A DNA stretch of 47,103 nucleotides from Hahellaceae bacterium (GTDB taxonomy: Bacteria > Pseudomonadota > Gammaproteobacteria > Pseudomonadales > Oleiphilaceae). The DNA is taken from the NCBI GenBank assembly GCA_016744695.1, contig JADGDV010000029.1:1-47103 (forward strand). Reading direction: 5' to 3'. Positions 15,620 through 24,154 of the stretch are shown here, one piece after another. The translations under genes were made by a program, and so were the position numbers. Below the pieces are notes generated by a model. That model was given only the letters and a program-made list of their open reading frames with translations. It was not told where the DNA came from and did no database searches. The first letter of the stretch is position 1. Each line of letters begins with the position of its first letter.

Positions 15620-16999
15620 ATGAGTTTTGCATTGCCGATTACAATCGCAATTATAGCGTTAATATCCATCTTACTTTCACCCAAGGCACGTGCTGAATCT
15701 GGTTTTTTTGCGGGTACCTCCCCAAATGGCAAGTCACCCGGTTTAATGACGATGATCCTCAGTCAGGTCACAACATGGATATTCGCCCGCTCACTTCTTA
15801 ATGCGGCCATCCTTGGGTTTTATTATGGCATATGGGGAACCATCGCTTATGCAGCCTATTACCTATCGTTTCTAACCGGTGGTTTGATTATCGATTCACT
15901 GAGATTCAAGCATGGCTTTAACAGTATTCAAGATTTCTTACGTGACCGTTTCGGTTCAATGGGTACTCGCTGCTACAACTTTGTTATTGGCTTACGCCTG
16001 GTCAGTGAGGTATTTGCCAATATACTGGTGATTGGCATTTTGTTTGGCAGTACCGGAAGTTCAGCATACACCATAGCCGTTATGGCCTTTGCCGCAGTAA
16101 CCTTGCTGTATTCCATGCTAGGAGGCTTACATGCCTCGTTGCGTACTGATGTGTTTCAAATGGTGGTGTTTATTGCTGTCTTGGTAACACTAGTATTTAT
16201 GGTCTTTTCTGATGGACTAGTCAGTATAGAGAGCTTGTTTTCAACCCCCTTCGTCATCTCAGAACCCGGGCCGATATTATTAGTAGTGGCATTATTGCAA
16301 ATATGGAGTTACCCCATGCATGACCCTGTCATGATGGATCGAGGGTTTATAGCCGACCGCAAGACGACACGCTTAAGCTTTCTTCACGCAGGTTGGATAA
16401 GCGTATTATGTATTTTAGTTTTCGGTTCGTTTGGGGTGATCGCGGGAGCCAATGCAGCCGCAGGCGAGGAGATGAACGCGGTGCTTAACCGTTTATTAGG
16501 TGACCTACCGATGTTTCTTTTTAATGCAGCGCTGGTGATCTCCGCGATGTCGACGTTAGACAGTACGCTATCTAGTTCTGCAAAGTTGGTCGCGGTAGAT
16601 ATGCGAGTGGTCAAACCCACCATACAAAATGGCCGAATAGTGATGGTCATGTTTATGCTGTTAGGCTTAGCAATGGTATTTTTCGGTAGTAAAGATTTAT
16701 TCAGTGCCGTTGCCGTTAGTGGCACCGCATCAATGTATTTAGCCCCAGTGGTGTTCTTTTCACTTTGGGCTGGAATACGTGATATTCCTGTATGGAGTTA
16801 CGCCGGGGCATTTGCGCTCGCAGTGGGTGGCGCACTCTTGTATTTTATGGAGTCTTCAGGCCATAGCCAATGGTTGGGGGAAGCGCATAAGTACACTAAA
16901 TTACTATGGATATGCCTAACAGTGCTCGGTGGAGGCATCTTATTATTCTTTATCGGGGGTGCGACACGACAACCATCCGTACTACAAACGTCGGCTTAA
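15620..16999 (+). CDS. Sodium:solute symporter (SSS family)
   Basis: A 459-residue protein with about 13 hydrophobic segments. The conserved family segments are visible: an N-terminal GLMTMILSQVTTWIFARS loop, YSMLGGLHASLRTDVFQ, and ISAMSTLDSTLSSSAKL in the region that binds sodium. It would import a small solute with sodium into the cytoplasm; the substrate cannot be read from sequence. CGGAG lies 9 nt before the ATG. It ends against a convergent ABC exporter gene with a small hairpin between them. Confidence 0.85.
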   Translation: MSFALPITIAIIALISILLSPKARAESGFFAGTSPNGKSPGLMTMILSQVTTWIFARSLLNAAILGFYYGIWGTIAYAAYYLSFLTGGLIIDSLRFKHGFNSIQDFLRDRFGSMGTRCYNFVIGLRLVSEVFANILVIGILFGSTGSSAYTIAVMAFAAVTLLYSMLGGLHASLRTDVFQMVVFIAVLVTLVFMVFSDGLVSIESLFSTPFVISEPGPILLVVALLQIWSYPMHDPVMMDRGFIADRKTTRLSFLHAGWISVLCILVFGSFGVIAGANAAAGEEMNAVLNRLLGDLPMFLFNAALVISAMSTLDSTLSSSAKLVAVDMRVVKPTIQNGRIVMVMFMLLGLAMVFFGSKDLFSAVAVSGTASMYLAPVVFFSLWAGIRDIPVWSYAGAFALAVGGALLYFMESSGHSQWLGEAHKYTKLLWICLTVLGGGILLFFIGGATRQPSVLQTSA

Positions 17000-17013
17000 T
17001 ACTGGGAATAAGT

Positions 17014-17034
17014 ATCCGGGTGAAATGCCCGGAT
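17014..17034. terminator. GC-rich hairpin between convergent genes
   Basis: ATCCGGG (17014-17020) pairs with CCCGGAT (17028-17034) over a 7-nt loop. It lies between the stop of the symporter and the stop of the ABC exporter. There is no long T-run on either side, so it may be a weak bidirectional terminator. Confidence 0.4.
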
Positions 17035-17068
17035 TCTAGGTCGAAATTAATGACTGTTCTATAACGAC

Positions 17069-18901
17069 TTACTCATCAACTCCTATAAACCCACCGGACT
17101 GATGAGCCCACAATTGAGAATAAATACCACCGCTTTCTACCAATTCTTGATGTGTGCCCTGCTCTACCAGCTTACCTTCATCCAATACAATCAGCCGGTC
17201 CATAGAGGCAATCGTTGAAAGTCTATGAGCAATGGCTATTACTGTTTTGCCCTCCATAAGCTTCGTTAAACTGCGCTGAATAGCCGCTTCAACTTCTGAA
17301 TCAAGCGCAGACGTCGCTTCATCTAAAATCAAAATGGGTGCACTTTTCAGCAACACTCTGGCAATGGCAATTCTCTGTCGCTGTCCACCTGACAAGGTAA
17401 CACCCCGCTCACCAACGTGTGCATCGTAGCCTTTTCGGCCCTGCAAGTCGGTTAAGTCCTGAATAAAATCATGCGCTTCAGCCATACGGGCGGCCGCTAT
17501 CATTTGTTCTTCTGAGGCATCTGGGTGGCCATATAATAGGTTATCTCGCACTGAACGGTGCAACAATGACGTATCTTGAGAGACCATGCCGATTTGAGCC
17601 CTCAAACTTTCTTGAGTCACCGTCTTAATATCTTGGCCATCAATTAAAATACGGCCCTCTGCCAGGTCATGAAATCTTAGTAATGAATTAACCAGTGTTG
17701 ATTTTCCTGCACCAGAGCGCCCTACCAAGCCCACTTTTTCACCCGCTTTTATAGTCAGGTTAAGGTCATCAATTACGCCACTCTTTTTGCCATAGTGAAA
17801 GCCAATATGGTCAAAATGTAAGGCCCCCTTATTAACGTCAAGTTGCTTGGCATTAGCTATATCAACGACTTCCAACGGTTGAGAAAGGGTTGTCATGCCG
17901 TCATTCACGGTACCTATATTTTCAAACAAGGCACTGACTTCCCACATAATCCATTGGGCCATACCGTTTAAGCGAAGTGACAAACTCACCGCAATGGCAA
18001 TAGCCCCCACGCTCACTGCATTATCCATCCACAACCAAATAGACATGGCCGCTACGCAAAAGACCAATGCATAATTTAAGGCATGAACTGTGACGTTAAG
18101 ACCGGTTGCCAGCCGCATTTGTTTATAAACCGTTTGGAGAAAAGCATTCATGCTCTCTTTGGCATAATCTGATTCGCGCTGGCTATGAGAGAACAGTTTT
18201 ACTGTGGAGATATTGGTGTAGCTATCCACAATACGCCCCGTCATTGTTGAACGCACATCGGCCTGAAGAGACGCTACTTTCTTGAGTTTGGGTACAAAAA
18301 AGGTTTGAAGACAAATATAAAGTACGAGCCACACCACTAAAGGCATTACCAACCGCCAATCAGCTTGGGCCACTAGCACTAGCATCGAAACAAAATAAAC
18401 AATAACGTAAACCATCACATCTAAGAGCTTCATAACCGCTTCACGAACAGCCAGAGACGTTTGCATGACTTTAGTGGCGATACGTCCAGCAAAGTCATTC
18501 TGGTAGAATGACATGCTCTGTCGTAATAAATAACGATGCGCTAACCAGCGTATAGACATGGGGAAGTTCCCCAGTAATGCCTGGTGCACCATCACGGCAT
18601 GTAATAACACCAGTAAAGGCATACCAAAAAGTAACAAAGCCCCCATTGCAATCAGTGTGTCGCCTTCTTGCTCTAGTAATGTATCGGGAGTTTGTACACT
18701 CAACCAATCAACTAATTCACCTAAAAAGCCGAATAATATGACTTCAGTCATCGCCAACAAAGCGGTAAGCACCGTCATTAAAAGCAAAGGTACTTCCATT
18801 CCTCGCATATAATGACGACAAAATGCATATAAGGTGCCGGGCGGTTGCTCAGGCTCTGCAGGCGGAAAGGGCTGAATAATTTTTTCGAAAAAACGGAGCA
18901 T
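17069..18901 (-). CDS. ABC transporter, fused permease and ATPase (MDR/lipid-A-exporter type)
   Basis: A 610-residue half-transporter. The first 340 residues contain six membrane helices. The nucleotide-binding domain shows the Walker A VGRSGAGKST, Q-loop in GMVSQDTSLL, signature LSGGQRQR, Walker B LILDEATSALD and the H-loop in IAIAHRLST. It would dimerise and export a hydrophobic substrate, drug or lipid. The N-terminal PFPPAEPEQPPG before the first helix is typical of this subgroup. It stands alone; the substrate cannot be assigned. The ribosome site is weak. Confidence 0.88.
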   Translation of the reverse strand: MLRFFEKIIQPFPPAEPEQPPGTLYAFCRHYMRGMEVPLLLMTVLTALLAMTEVILFGFLGELVDWLSVQTPDTLLEQEGDTLIAMGALLLFGMPLLVLLHAVMVHQALLGNFPMSIRWLAHRYLLRQSMSFYQNDFAGRIATKVMQTSLAVREAVMKLLDVMVYVIVYFVSMLVLVAQADWRLVMPLVVWLVLYICLQTFFVPKLKKVASLQADVRSTMTGRIVDSYTNISTVKLFSHSQRESDYAKESMNAFLQTVYKQMRLATGLNVTVHALNYALVFCVAAMSIWLWMDNAVSVGAIAIAVSLSLRLNGMAQWIMWEVSALFENIGTVNDGMTTLSQPLEVVDIANAKQLDVNKGALHFDHIGFHYGKKSGVIDDLNLTIKAGEKVGLVGRSGAGKSTLVNSLLRFHDLAEGRILIDGQDIKTVTQESLRAQIGMVSQDTSLLHRSVRDNLLYGHPDASEEQMIAAARMAEAHDFIQDLTDLQGRKGYDAHVGERGVTLSGGQRQRIAIARVLLKSAPILILDEATSALDSEVEAAIQRSLTKLMEGKTVIAIAHRLSTIASMDRLIVLDEGKLVEQGTHQELVESGGIYSQLWAHQSGGFIGVDE

Positions 18902-19050
18902 AAAGAAAAACCAGAAAGAGTCTTAGAGTGGTAGTAATAATCGCACTATTGTAGCCTTTTATTCATGTCAAAAACATTCAAATTGTTGGCCTCATCATGC
19001 TATTCTGGCGATCAAATATAAGTAGCAAAACAGTGTGAGCGTAACCTTCC

Positions 19051-19983
19051 TTGATAATTATTCAGATATTCATTGCCTTTGTTTTAGACAAAACCCTTGG
19101 CGAACCTAAAAATAACCACCCACTGGTTATTTTTGGCACTTTCGCTAATAAAATTGAAACCCAAAACAAGCAAGCCAAAGCGACCAAAATGGACGGTGTA
19201 AAATCCCTAATTGCTTGCGTACTCCCCGTTATTCTTATTGTTGGTTTTTTACAATATAAGGTCTTTGATGATGGTTTAGCGGCGACTGTTTTCAGTGCCG
19301 TCTGCTTATATATCAGTATTGGCTGGCAAAGTTTATTTGAACATACCACCGCCGTTATGACACCGTTGAAAGAAGGTAATATAACGAAAGCACAACAAAA
19401 TCTAGCCATGATTGTAAGCAGAGATACAGAGCAACTAAATGAACAACAAATCACCTCTGCCACCATAGAAACCCTGCTTGAAAACGGTAACGATGCCATC
19501 TTTGGTGCCTTATTCTGGTTTATTGTTTTAGGGCCAGTCGGTGCAATACTTTATCGCTTAGTTAACACGCTAGACGCTATGTGGGGTTATAAAAATGAGC
19601 GATTCCTCAGCTTTGGCTGGGCTGCTGCACGGTTTGACGATGGTTTAAATTGGGTGCCTGCCAGACTTTGTGCCTACAGTTATGCTTTGGCGGGCAACTA
19701 CCGCACAGCGATACAATGTTGGAGAACACAAGCACCACAATGGAAGAGCCCCAATGCCGGCCCCGTAATGGCTTCAGGCGCTGGCGCCTTATCGATAACC
19801 ATTGGCGGTGATGCTATTTATCATGGCGAGAGTGAACAAAAACCAACGCTGGGCGCGGGCAACAAGCCCACTCACCAACACATTAAAGAAGCGCAATCAC
19901 TCATCAACCGAGCACTTTTAATTTGGTTAGTTACCATATTAGTAACCACATTAATAACCACAGTGACGCTAAACCTATGCTAA
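19051..19983 (+). CDS. cbiB: Adenosylcobinamide-phosphate synthase CbiB/CobD
   Basis: A 310-residue membrane enzyme that joins adenosylcobyric acid to aminopropanol (phosphate) late in cobalamin synthesis. Family motifs seen are LGEPKNNHPLVIFG near the N-terminus, GNDAIFGALFWF, the VNTLDAMWGYKNERF segment and the SPNAGPVMASGAGALSI stretch. The start is a TTG at 19051, the first possible codon after an in-frame TAA at 19042-19044; no good ribosome site precedes it. Its stop overlaps the start of cobC by 7 bp. No B12 riboswitch could be recognised in the 149 bp upstream. Confidence 0.85.
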   Translation: MIIIQIFIAFVLDKTLGEPKNNHPLVIFGTFANKIETQNKQAKATKMDGVKSLIACVLPVILIVGFLQYKVFDDGLAATVFSAVCLYISIGWQSLFEHTTAVMTPLKEGNITKAQQNLAMIVSRDTEQLNEQQITSATIETLLENGNDAIFGALFWFIVLGPVGAILYRLVNTLDAMWGYKNERFLSFGWAAARFDDGLNWVPARLCAYSYALAGNYRTAIQCWRTQAPQWKSPNAGPVMASGAGALSITIGGDAIYHGESEQKPTLGAGNKPTHQHIKEAQSLINRALLIWLVTILVTTLITTVTLNLC

Positions 19984-20990
19984 ACCATGGTGGTAACCTT
20001 ACGAAAGCCTCAGCAGAATTTGGTATCCCAGAAGATCAATGGCTAGACCTATCAACAGGGCTTAACCCTGCATCGTGGGTACCCAAAGAAACCATTCCAA
20101 GCAAATACCTAGCTCAGTTACCCTACCCTGATAATACGCTATTAAGCGCAGCCACTGATTACTACGGCACACCGCAGTTATTACCTGTGCCGGGCTCACA
20201 AGCCGCTATTCAGCTGATACCTCAGATACAAAAATCCTGCTCGGCTCTTATGCCTGTGCCTGGTTATGAAGAACATATTTATCATTGGCAGAAAAACGGA
20301 CACCAAGTAAGGCCCTATAACCCACAAAAAGATGAACTATTAGAGATCATTCAGCGGGATCAACCTGACGTTGTACTCGTAATAAACCCAAATAACCCAA
20401 CAGGGTGTCTTTATACCAAAAGCGAGTTGTTAACACTGTTAGAAGCCGTAGAGCGTTATATGGGTTTATTAATTATCGATGAAGCGTTTATTGATACCCG
20501 TCCAGAGCATAGCCTAAGTAGCGTAAATTCAAATTCACTCATAATTTTAAGGTCTTTGGGTAAATTCTTTGGCTTACCGGGTATTAGAGTCGGTTTTGTG
20601 ATTGCCAACCAAAGGTGGAGAGATGCTATTGAGTCTGCGTTAGGGCCCTGGGCGGTAAGTGGGCCTAGTCAATGGATTGCTAGCCAATGCCTAAGCGATA
20701 TAGCGTGGCAGCATGAAACAAAGAAATCGCTTCAAACGTTATCCAATCAACAAGCTGCATTTTTATCTGAAGTGTTTGATCATATTAGTTTAAAAATAGA
20801 ATCAAGTGATTACTTTACTACTCTACAATTACCTATAGAAACAGCGAAAGCCATTCAAAATCACTTCGCACGAAACGGTATATTAGTTAGGAAAATTGAT
20901 ATAGAAGAAGGGGAAAGTTTACTTCGTTTTGGATTATGTGCCGGTGAAAAATCAATATTACTTCTTCAGCAAGTGGCGTCTAGTTATTGA
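19977..20990 (+). CDS. cobC: Threonine-phosphate decarboxylase-like aminotransferase CobC
   Basis: A 337-residue PLP enzyme of the histidinol-phosphate aminotransferase fold, which supplies the aminopropanol phosphate arm of cobalamin. The N-terminal NHGGNLTKASAEFGIP and DLSTGLNPASW match CobC/CobD decarboxylases. PNNPTG and IIDEAFID are in the cofactor pocket, and the PLP lysine is in LRSLGKFFGLPGIRVGF. The start is the ATG at 19977 inside the end of cbiB; an upstream start at 19923 would add residues unlike the family. The pair is coupled. The other cobalamin genes are not in this window. Confidence 0.85.
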   Translation: MLNHGGNLTKASAEFGIPEDQWLDLSTGLNPASWVPKETIPSKYLAQLPYPDNTLLSAATDYYGTPQLLPVPGSQAAIQLIPQIQKSCSALMPVPGYEEHIYHWQKNGHQVRPYNPQKDELLEIIQRDQPDVVLVINPNNPTGCLYTKSELLTLLEAVERYMGLLIIDEAFIDTRPEHSLSSVNSNSLIILRSLGKFFGLPGIRVGFVIANQRWRDAIESALGPWAVSGPSQWIASQCLSDIAWQHETKKSLQTLSNQQAAFLSEVFDHISLKIESSDYFTTLQLPIETAKAIQNHFARNGILVRKIDIEEGESLLRFGLCAGEKSILLLQQVASSY

Positions 20991-21011
20991 GATATTGAAA
21001 GAAAATAAGAT

Positions 21012-21036
21012 GCCACCTACCTTATTAGTAAGTGGC
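21012..21036 (-). terminator. Terminator hairpin between cobC and the glutaredoxin gene
   Basis: GCCACCTAC (21012-21020) and GTAAGTGGC (21028-21036) pair; on the minus strand the single exception is a G-U pair. On that strand the stem is followed by ATCTTATTTTC. It lies 20 bp beyond the stop of the glutaredoxin gene, between convergent genes. Confidence 0.5.
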
Positions 21037-21055
21037 TATATTAGCTCAATTTACA

Positions 21056-21424
21056 TTAAGCCGTCTGGGCTACATTTTGCTCAAGAAAACTAATAATTTC
21101 TGAAGACTCATACATCCAACGATCTTCGCCATTTTCCTGAATTCTCAGGCAAGGTACTTTAAGTTTTCCGCCTTTTTCAAGCAGTTCACTTTTAAAGGTT
21201 TCATTGCGTTTAGCATCGCGCGTTTCAATTTTTAATGTATTACGCTTCATTGAACGACGAACCTTGACGCAAAAAGGGCATGCTTCATACTGATAAAGCG
21301 CCATTGTAGCCGTTTGTTTATCAATAGCTTGCTGGTCTGTGGCTGAACGCTTAATACCGCGAGGAGTAAACACCCAATTTAACAATAAAATGATACGTCC
21401 AAGAACCCAACGAATTACAACCAT
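21056..21424 (-). CDS. Membrane-anchored glutaredoxin-like protein
   Basis: A 122-residue protein. A hydrophobic N-terminal segment (residues 5-19, RWVLGRIILLLNWVF) suggests a membrane anchor. A thioredoxin-fold domain follows with the redox motif CPFC at 49-52, the cis-proline in KVPCLRI and the glutathione-binding YESSEII. These features match glutaredoxin or glutathione S-transferase N-terminal domains, so it may reduce disulfides or glutathionylated proteins close to the membrane. GGAG lies 11 nt before the ATG. No partner gene is apparent. Confidence 0.8.
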   Translation of the reverse strand: MVVIRWVLGRIILLLNWVFTPRGIKRSATDQQAIDKQTATMALYQYEACPFCVKVRRSMKRNTLKIETRDAKRNETFKSELLEKGGKLKVPCLRIQENGEDRWMYESSEIISFLEQNVAQTA

Positions 21425-21640
21425 TACTTAACTTCTCCAAAATTTTAAAAACGAGTACGACTGAACTCAAAACGGAGGCATTCTATCACAAGACATCGAT
21501 TACACATCAACTAAGTGAACAATAATTAATCACATTTAATAAAGCTAACAATTGACTTATTCCCCTTAAACTCTAGAATTCTGCCCTTATGATTAAAACC
21601 CATGAATTATCTTCACACATGCAAAGAAAGATCAGCCTCT

Positions 21641-22438
21641 ATGAACACCGATAAGCTACAACAATCTTTTCTGAAAATACGCAGCAATAAAGCATTTGAG
21701 CTATTTGTTATCTCTATCATCGTTTTCTCTGCCTTGGTTATCGGCGCTAAAACCTATGATATTCCACAAAATGTGCTCACCCTAGTAGGTTGGTTAGACC
21801 ATTTCATTACGCTAGTATTTCTAGTTGAGATTATCATTCGGTTTTTAGGTGAAGAGCATAAAAGAAACTTTTTCAAACACGGCTGGAATATATTCGATAC
21901 TTTAATTGTGATCGTTAGCCTGATACCTATCGAAAATACTGAAATGGCATTAATAGGTCGACTAGTGCGTATCTTCAGAGTACTCAGAATGGTTTCTATC
22001 ATTCCCGAGTTACGCATGTTACTTAATTCACTAGTAAAAGCACTGCCTCAGCTAGGGTATGTGATTCTATTAATGTTTATTATCTTTTACATCTATGCTG
22101 CTATTGGTAGTACTTTTTTCGCTCAAATTAATGAAACACTATGGGGTGATATATCTATTTCGATGCTTACGTTATTCAGAGTTATGACGTTTGAAGATTG
22201 GACAGATGTGATGTATGAAACAATGGAGGTCTACACCTTTAGCTGGACTTTTTACCTATCATTCATCTTCTTTACCGCGTTTGCCTTCCTTAATATGGTG
22301 ATCGGCATTGTGGTCAATGTATTAGAAGATGAACATGCAAAAGAAAAAGCAGCTAAAGACAAAGCCGAAGGAAAGCACACACTAGAAGACTTACATGAAC
22401 AATTGGAAGAACTTAAAACCTTAATCAAACAACGATAA
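21641..22438 (+). CDS. Voltage-gated cation channel of the BacNav type with an acidic filter
   Basis: A 265-residue single-domain six-helix channel. The voltage sensor S4 shows arginines every third residue (GRLVRIFRVLRMVSI). The pore-loop filter reads TFEDWTD, in a typical P-loop context between S5 and S6. S6 (FFTAFAFLNMVIGIVVNVL) leads to a charged C-terminal helix likely to be a four-helix coiled coil (LEDLHEQLEELKTLI). Four subunits form the channel. Known sodium-selective relatives have TLESWS; acidic residues at filter positions 4 and 7 are what make engineered NavAb variants calcium-selective. I chose the ATG at 21641, as the extra 13 residues from an ATG at 21602 do not resemble the family; neither start has a strong ribosome site. 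Confidence 0.8.
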   Translation: MNTDKLQQSFLKIRSNKAFELFVISIIVFSALVIGAKTYDIPQNVLTLVGWLDHFITLVFLVEIIIRFLGEEHKRNFFKHGWNIFDTLIVIVSLIPIENTEMALIGRLVRIFRVLRMVSIIPELRMLLNSLVKALPQLGYVILLMFIIFYIYAAIGSTFFAQINETLWGDISISMLTLFRVMTFEDWTDVMYETMEVYTFSWTFYLSFIFFTAFAFLNMVIGIVVNVLEDEHAKEKAAKDKAEGKHTLEDLHEQLEELKTLIKQR

Positions 22439-22439
22439 C

Positions 22440-23630
22440 TTATTTAGAGTCACTACCCTTAACAATACTATCAAAGCTTTCTAGCCAGCGAACCAGCTCT
22501 TTAAACGGTTTAGGGCGACTAATCAGAAAGCCTTGCGCAATGGTGCCTTCGAACCGTCTGACTAAATTAAGGTCTTCCTCACTCTCAATACCTTCACAGA
22601 CGACTTCAAGCTCAAGGTCGTGACTCAGCCTCAAGCATGATTCCAGCAAGGTTTTCGCCACTTCGTTGTTAGATGCGTCGGTCACAAAAGAACGATCAAT
22701 TTTAAGTTGAGTGAAAGGCATATTCAAAAGATTATTAATAGCCGCATAGCCTGTTCCAAAATCATCAATCGCTAATTGAAAGCCCTTGAGACGCAAACGG
22801 CTAAGGGTCTCCATCGCTTCTCGGTCATTAACGATGCCAAAACTTTCAGTGATTTCTAAAATGACTTCTTCCGGGTTAATCTCATATTTTTCGACCTGCT
22901 TTAAAAGGTTGTCAGGAAGCTTATGAAGATTCAACAATGTTGCAGACAGATTAAAAGAAAGCTGGAGTGGATAACCGAGCAGTTTTAATGTTTGAAAGTC
23001 TTTAAGCGCTAGCTCAAACATTAGGTTAGTCAGGGTATAAATAACCCCCTTCCGCTCTGCCATAGGAATAAATATATCTGGCGGGATCATCCCTAGTGTT
23101 TTGTGCTCCCAGCGAGCTAAAGCTTCAATGCCCACTACTTTTTCATTACGTATATCAACAAGCGGTTGATAATAAGGCTTAATCTGTCGATGCATCACCG
23201 CATCAAAAAGATCATCTAACTGTAAATTTCGAAAAGACTCATCAGCCTTTCCTGTTAAATTAACCGTACGCTGAAGTAGTTTTGTTAACTCAATTAAATC
23301 AATAGGTTTAGGTAAAGCCCCTACAACATTCAGAGGGTGCATGCGTGCTACTTCCAACGCCCCTCTAAGAACACTCTTATCAAGCCCACTAATAACAACC
23401 AAACGTCCAGAAAAATTTCGTTCAGCAAGCGCCCTAAGAAGTTCGATTCCATCCATTTCAGGCATACAAAGATCGATAATCATTACTTCAACTTGATCAG
23501 GGTACTGATCAACTAAAAAAAGGGCTTCAACACCAGAAGCCGCCTCTTTAACATCAGAAACTCCAATCTCATCGAGCATGGCAACTATAAGCTGCCGTAT
23601 AGATCTGTCATCATCAGCGATCAAAAACAT
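22440..23630 (-). CDS. Response regulator with EAL-type cyclic-di-GMP phosphodiesterase domain
   Basis: A 396-residue protein. A receiver domain (1-120) has phosphoacceptor D53 in IIDLCMP and the conserved lysine K108 in LPKPID. An EAL domain (about 140-385) has E169-A-L in GIEALARW, N227 in SFNLSA, E259 in LEITES, D289-D290 in IDDFGTGY, K310 in QLKIDRSF and E346 in VCEGIES. All metal and catalytic residues are present, so it should degrade cyclic-di-GMP when phosphorylated. It faces away from the EPS locus, whose initiating gene starts about 520 bp to the right. The likely phosphodonor is a hybrid kinase such as the one at 40953, but this is inferred. Confidence 0.88.
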   Translation of the reverse strand: MFLIADDDRSIRQLIVAMLDEIGVSDVKEAASGVEALFLVDQYPDQVEVMIIDLCMPEMDGIELLRALAERNFSGRLVVISGLDKSVLRGALEVARMHPLNVVGALPKPIDLIELTKLLQRTVNLTGKADESFRNLQLDDLFDAVMHRQIKPYYQPLVDIRNEKVVGIEALARWEHKTLGMIPPDIFIPMAERKGVIYTLTNLMFELALKDFQTLKLLGYPLQLSFNLSATLLNLHKLPDNLLKQVEKYEINPEEVILEITESFGIVNDREAMETLSRLRLKGFQLAIDDFGTGYAAINNLLNMPFTQLKIDRSFVTDASNNEVAKTLLESCLRLSHDLELEVVCEGIESEEDLNLVRRFEGTIAQGFLISRPKPFKELVRWLESFDSIVKGSDSK

Positions 23631-23893
23631 ATCACGTTCTTATTTTTCATTGAATATTATAATAAGTATAGACACTGAAAATAATTATGAGTGAGAACTC
23701 GATATAAAAGTAGAAAGTACAACGGAGCGAGAGCAGCTAAGCCATGTTAACTAGTATAAACAGGGCCAACAAGCCTACCAGCATGACCAGCCCAACAGTA
23801 TGCCCTAACTATTTTAAGCCCCGAATACGCCCTCTGGACGATGTGGTTACGCCCCCTCCACCTCTATTATGAACTCATCGGATCAGCAGATAG
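23631..23893. other. Divergent intergenic stretch, no gene recognised
   Basis: This is the left part of the 524-bp gap between the REC-EAL gene and the transferase start at 24155. I find only tiny frames: a rightward 29-codon ATG frame (ending at the TGA near 23870) and a leftward hydrophobic stretch of about 23 residues ending near 23737. Neither has a good ribosome site. Two successive rightward terminator-like hairpins begin at 23894, so an unannotated rightward transcript could end there. Confidence 0.3.
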
Positions 23894-23930
23894 AAACGAA
23901 GTAAGCCTTCAGGCCGTTTACTTCGTTTTT
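23894..23930 (+). terminator. Rightward terminator-like hairpin in the divergent gap
   Basis: AAACGAAGTAA (23894-23904) pairs with TTACTTCGTTT (23918-23928). An inner GCC-TTCA-GGC makes the stem longer, and a run of T follows. No rightward gene lies upstream, so it would terminate an unannotated transcript or shield the EPS promoter. Confidence 0.5.
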
Positions 23931-23978
23931 AACTTAGCTTTCCATAAGGGCCTCCCTACAATATTAGCCCTATCGTAT

Positions 23979-24023
23979 AGCGATAACATGATTCGGTTCG
24001 GCTTCATGTTATCGCTTTTTTTT
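23979..24023 (+). terminator. Perfect 13-bp hairpin with T8, inside repeat copy 1
   Basis: AGCGATAACATGA (23979-23991) pairs perfectly with TCATGTTATCGCT (24004-24016), followed by eight T. This is a textbook intrinsic terminator on the plus strand, yet no rightward gene precedes it. A weaker overlapping pairing TATCG (23971-23975) with CGATA (23981-23985) could compete with it. Confidence 0.7.
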
Positions 24024-24050
24024 GCTCCCTACTCCTCTATCGCTTACTAT
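24022..24050 (+). promoter_or_regulatory. Possible sigma70-type promoter for the EPS initiating transferase
   Basis: TTGCTC (24022-24027) and TACTAT (24045-24050) are 17 bp apart, a good fit to -35 and -10 boxes. The second repeat copy keeps the same layout (TTGCTC at 40890, TGCTAT at 40913) even though the sequence between has changed. It starts right after the terminator hairpin, so the element could be an insulated promoter. This is inference from spacing. Confidence 0.4.
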
Positions 24051-24154
24051 ATACAATACAAAAACTGAAAGATTTTACGTATCTAGTTAAGGCCATGATA
24101 TGACTCACTTTGGTGATCATATACTTAGCTACGGCTGTGTATAATGGAGTATTC

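Larger units (their letters stand above)
23925..24055 (+). repeat. Direct repeat copy 1, flanking the EPS locus
   Basis: Positions 23925-24029 are identical (105 of 105) to 40793-40897. The match then continues to about 24055 with a few mismatches (TCTATCGCTT, CTATA and CAATA shared). The copy contains a 13-bp perfect hairpin with an eight-T run and, after it, a promoter-like pair. It sits 100 bp upstream of the gene for the initiating transferase. The two copies are in the same orientation and 16,868 bp apart. Confidence 0.95.

Noticed and set aside
18902-19050. Cobalamin riboswitch upstream of cbiB.
   Set aside because: The 149-bp gap is too short for most B12 riboswitches and I could not find the conserved B12-box sequence.
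21602-21640. Thirteen-residue N-terminal extension of the channel.
   Set aside because: No ribosome site at the outer ATG and the extension does not resemble channel N-termini; kept only as an alternative.
23737-23830. A leftward hydrophobic stretch resembling a single membrane helix (LVMLVGLLALFILV).
   Set aside because: It is only about 15-23 residues, has no credible start and is preceded by a stop; it may be a remnant, but nothing else supports a gene.
23841-24068. A 75-codon rightward frame across repeat copy 1.
   Set aside because: It runs through two terminator hairpins, has no ribosome site and shows no protein-like pattern; the repeat is better explained as non-coding.
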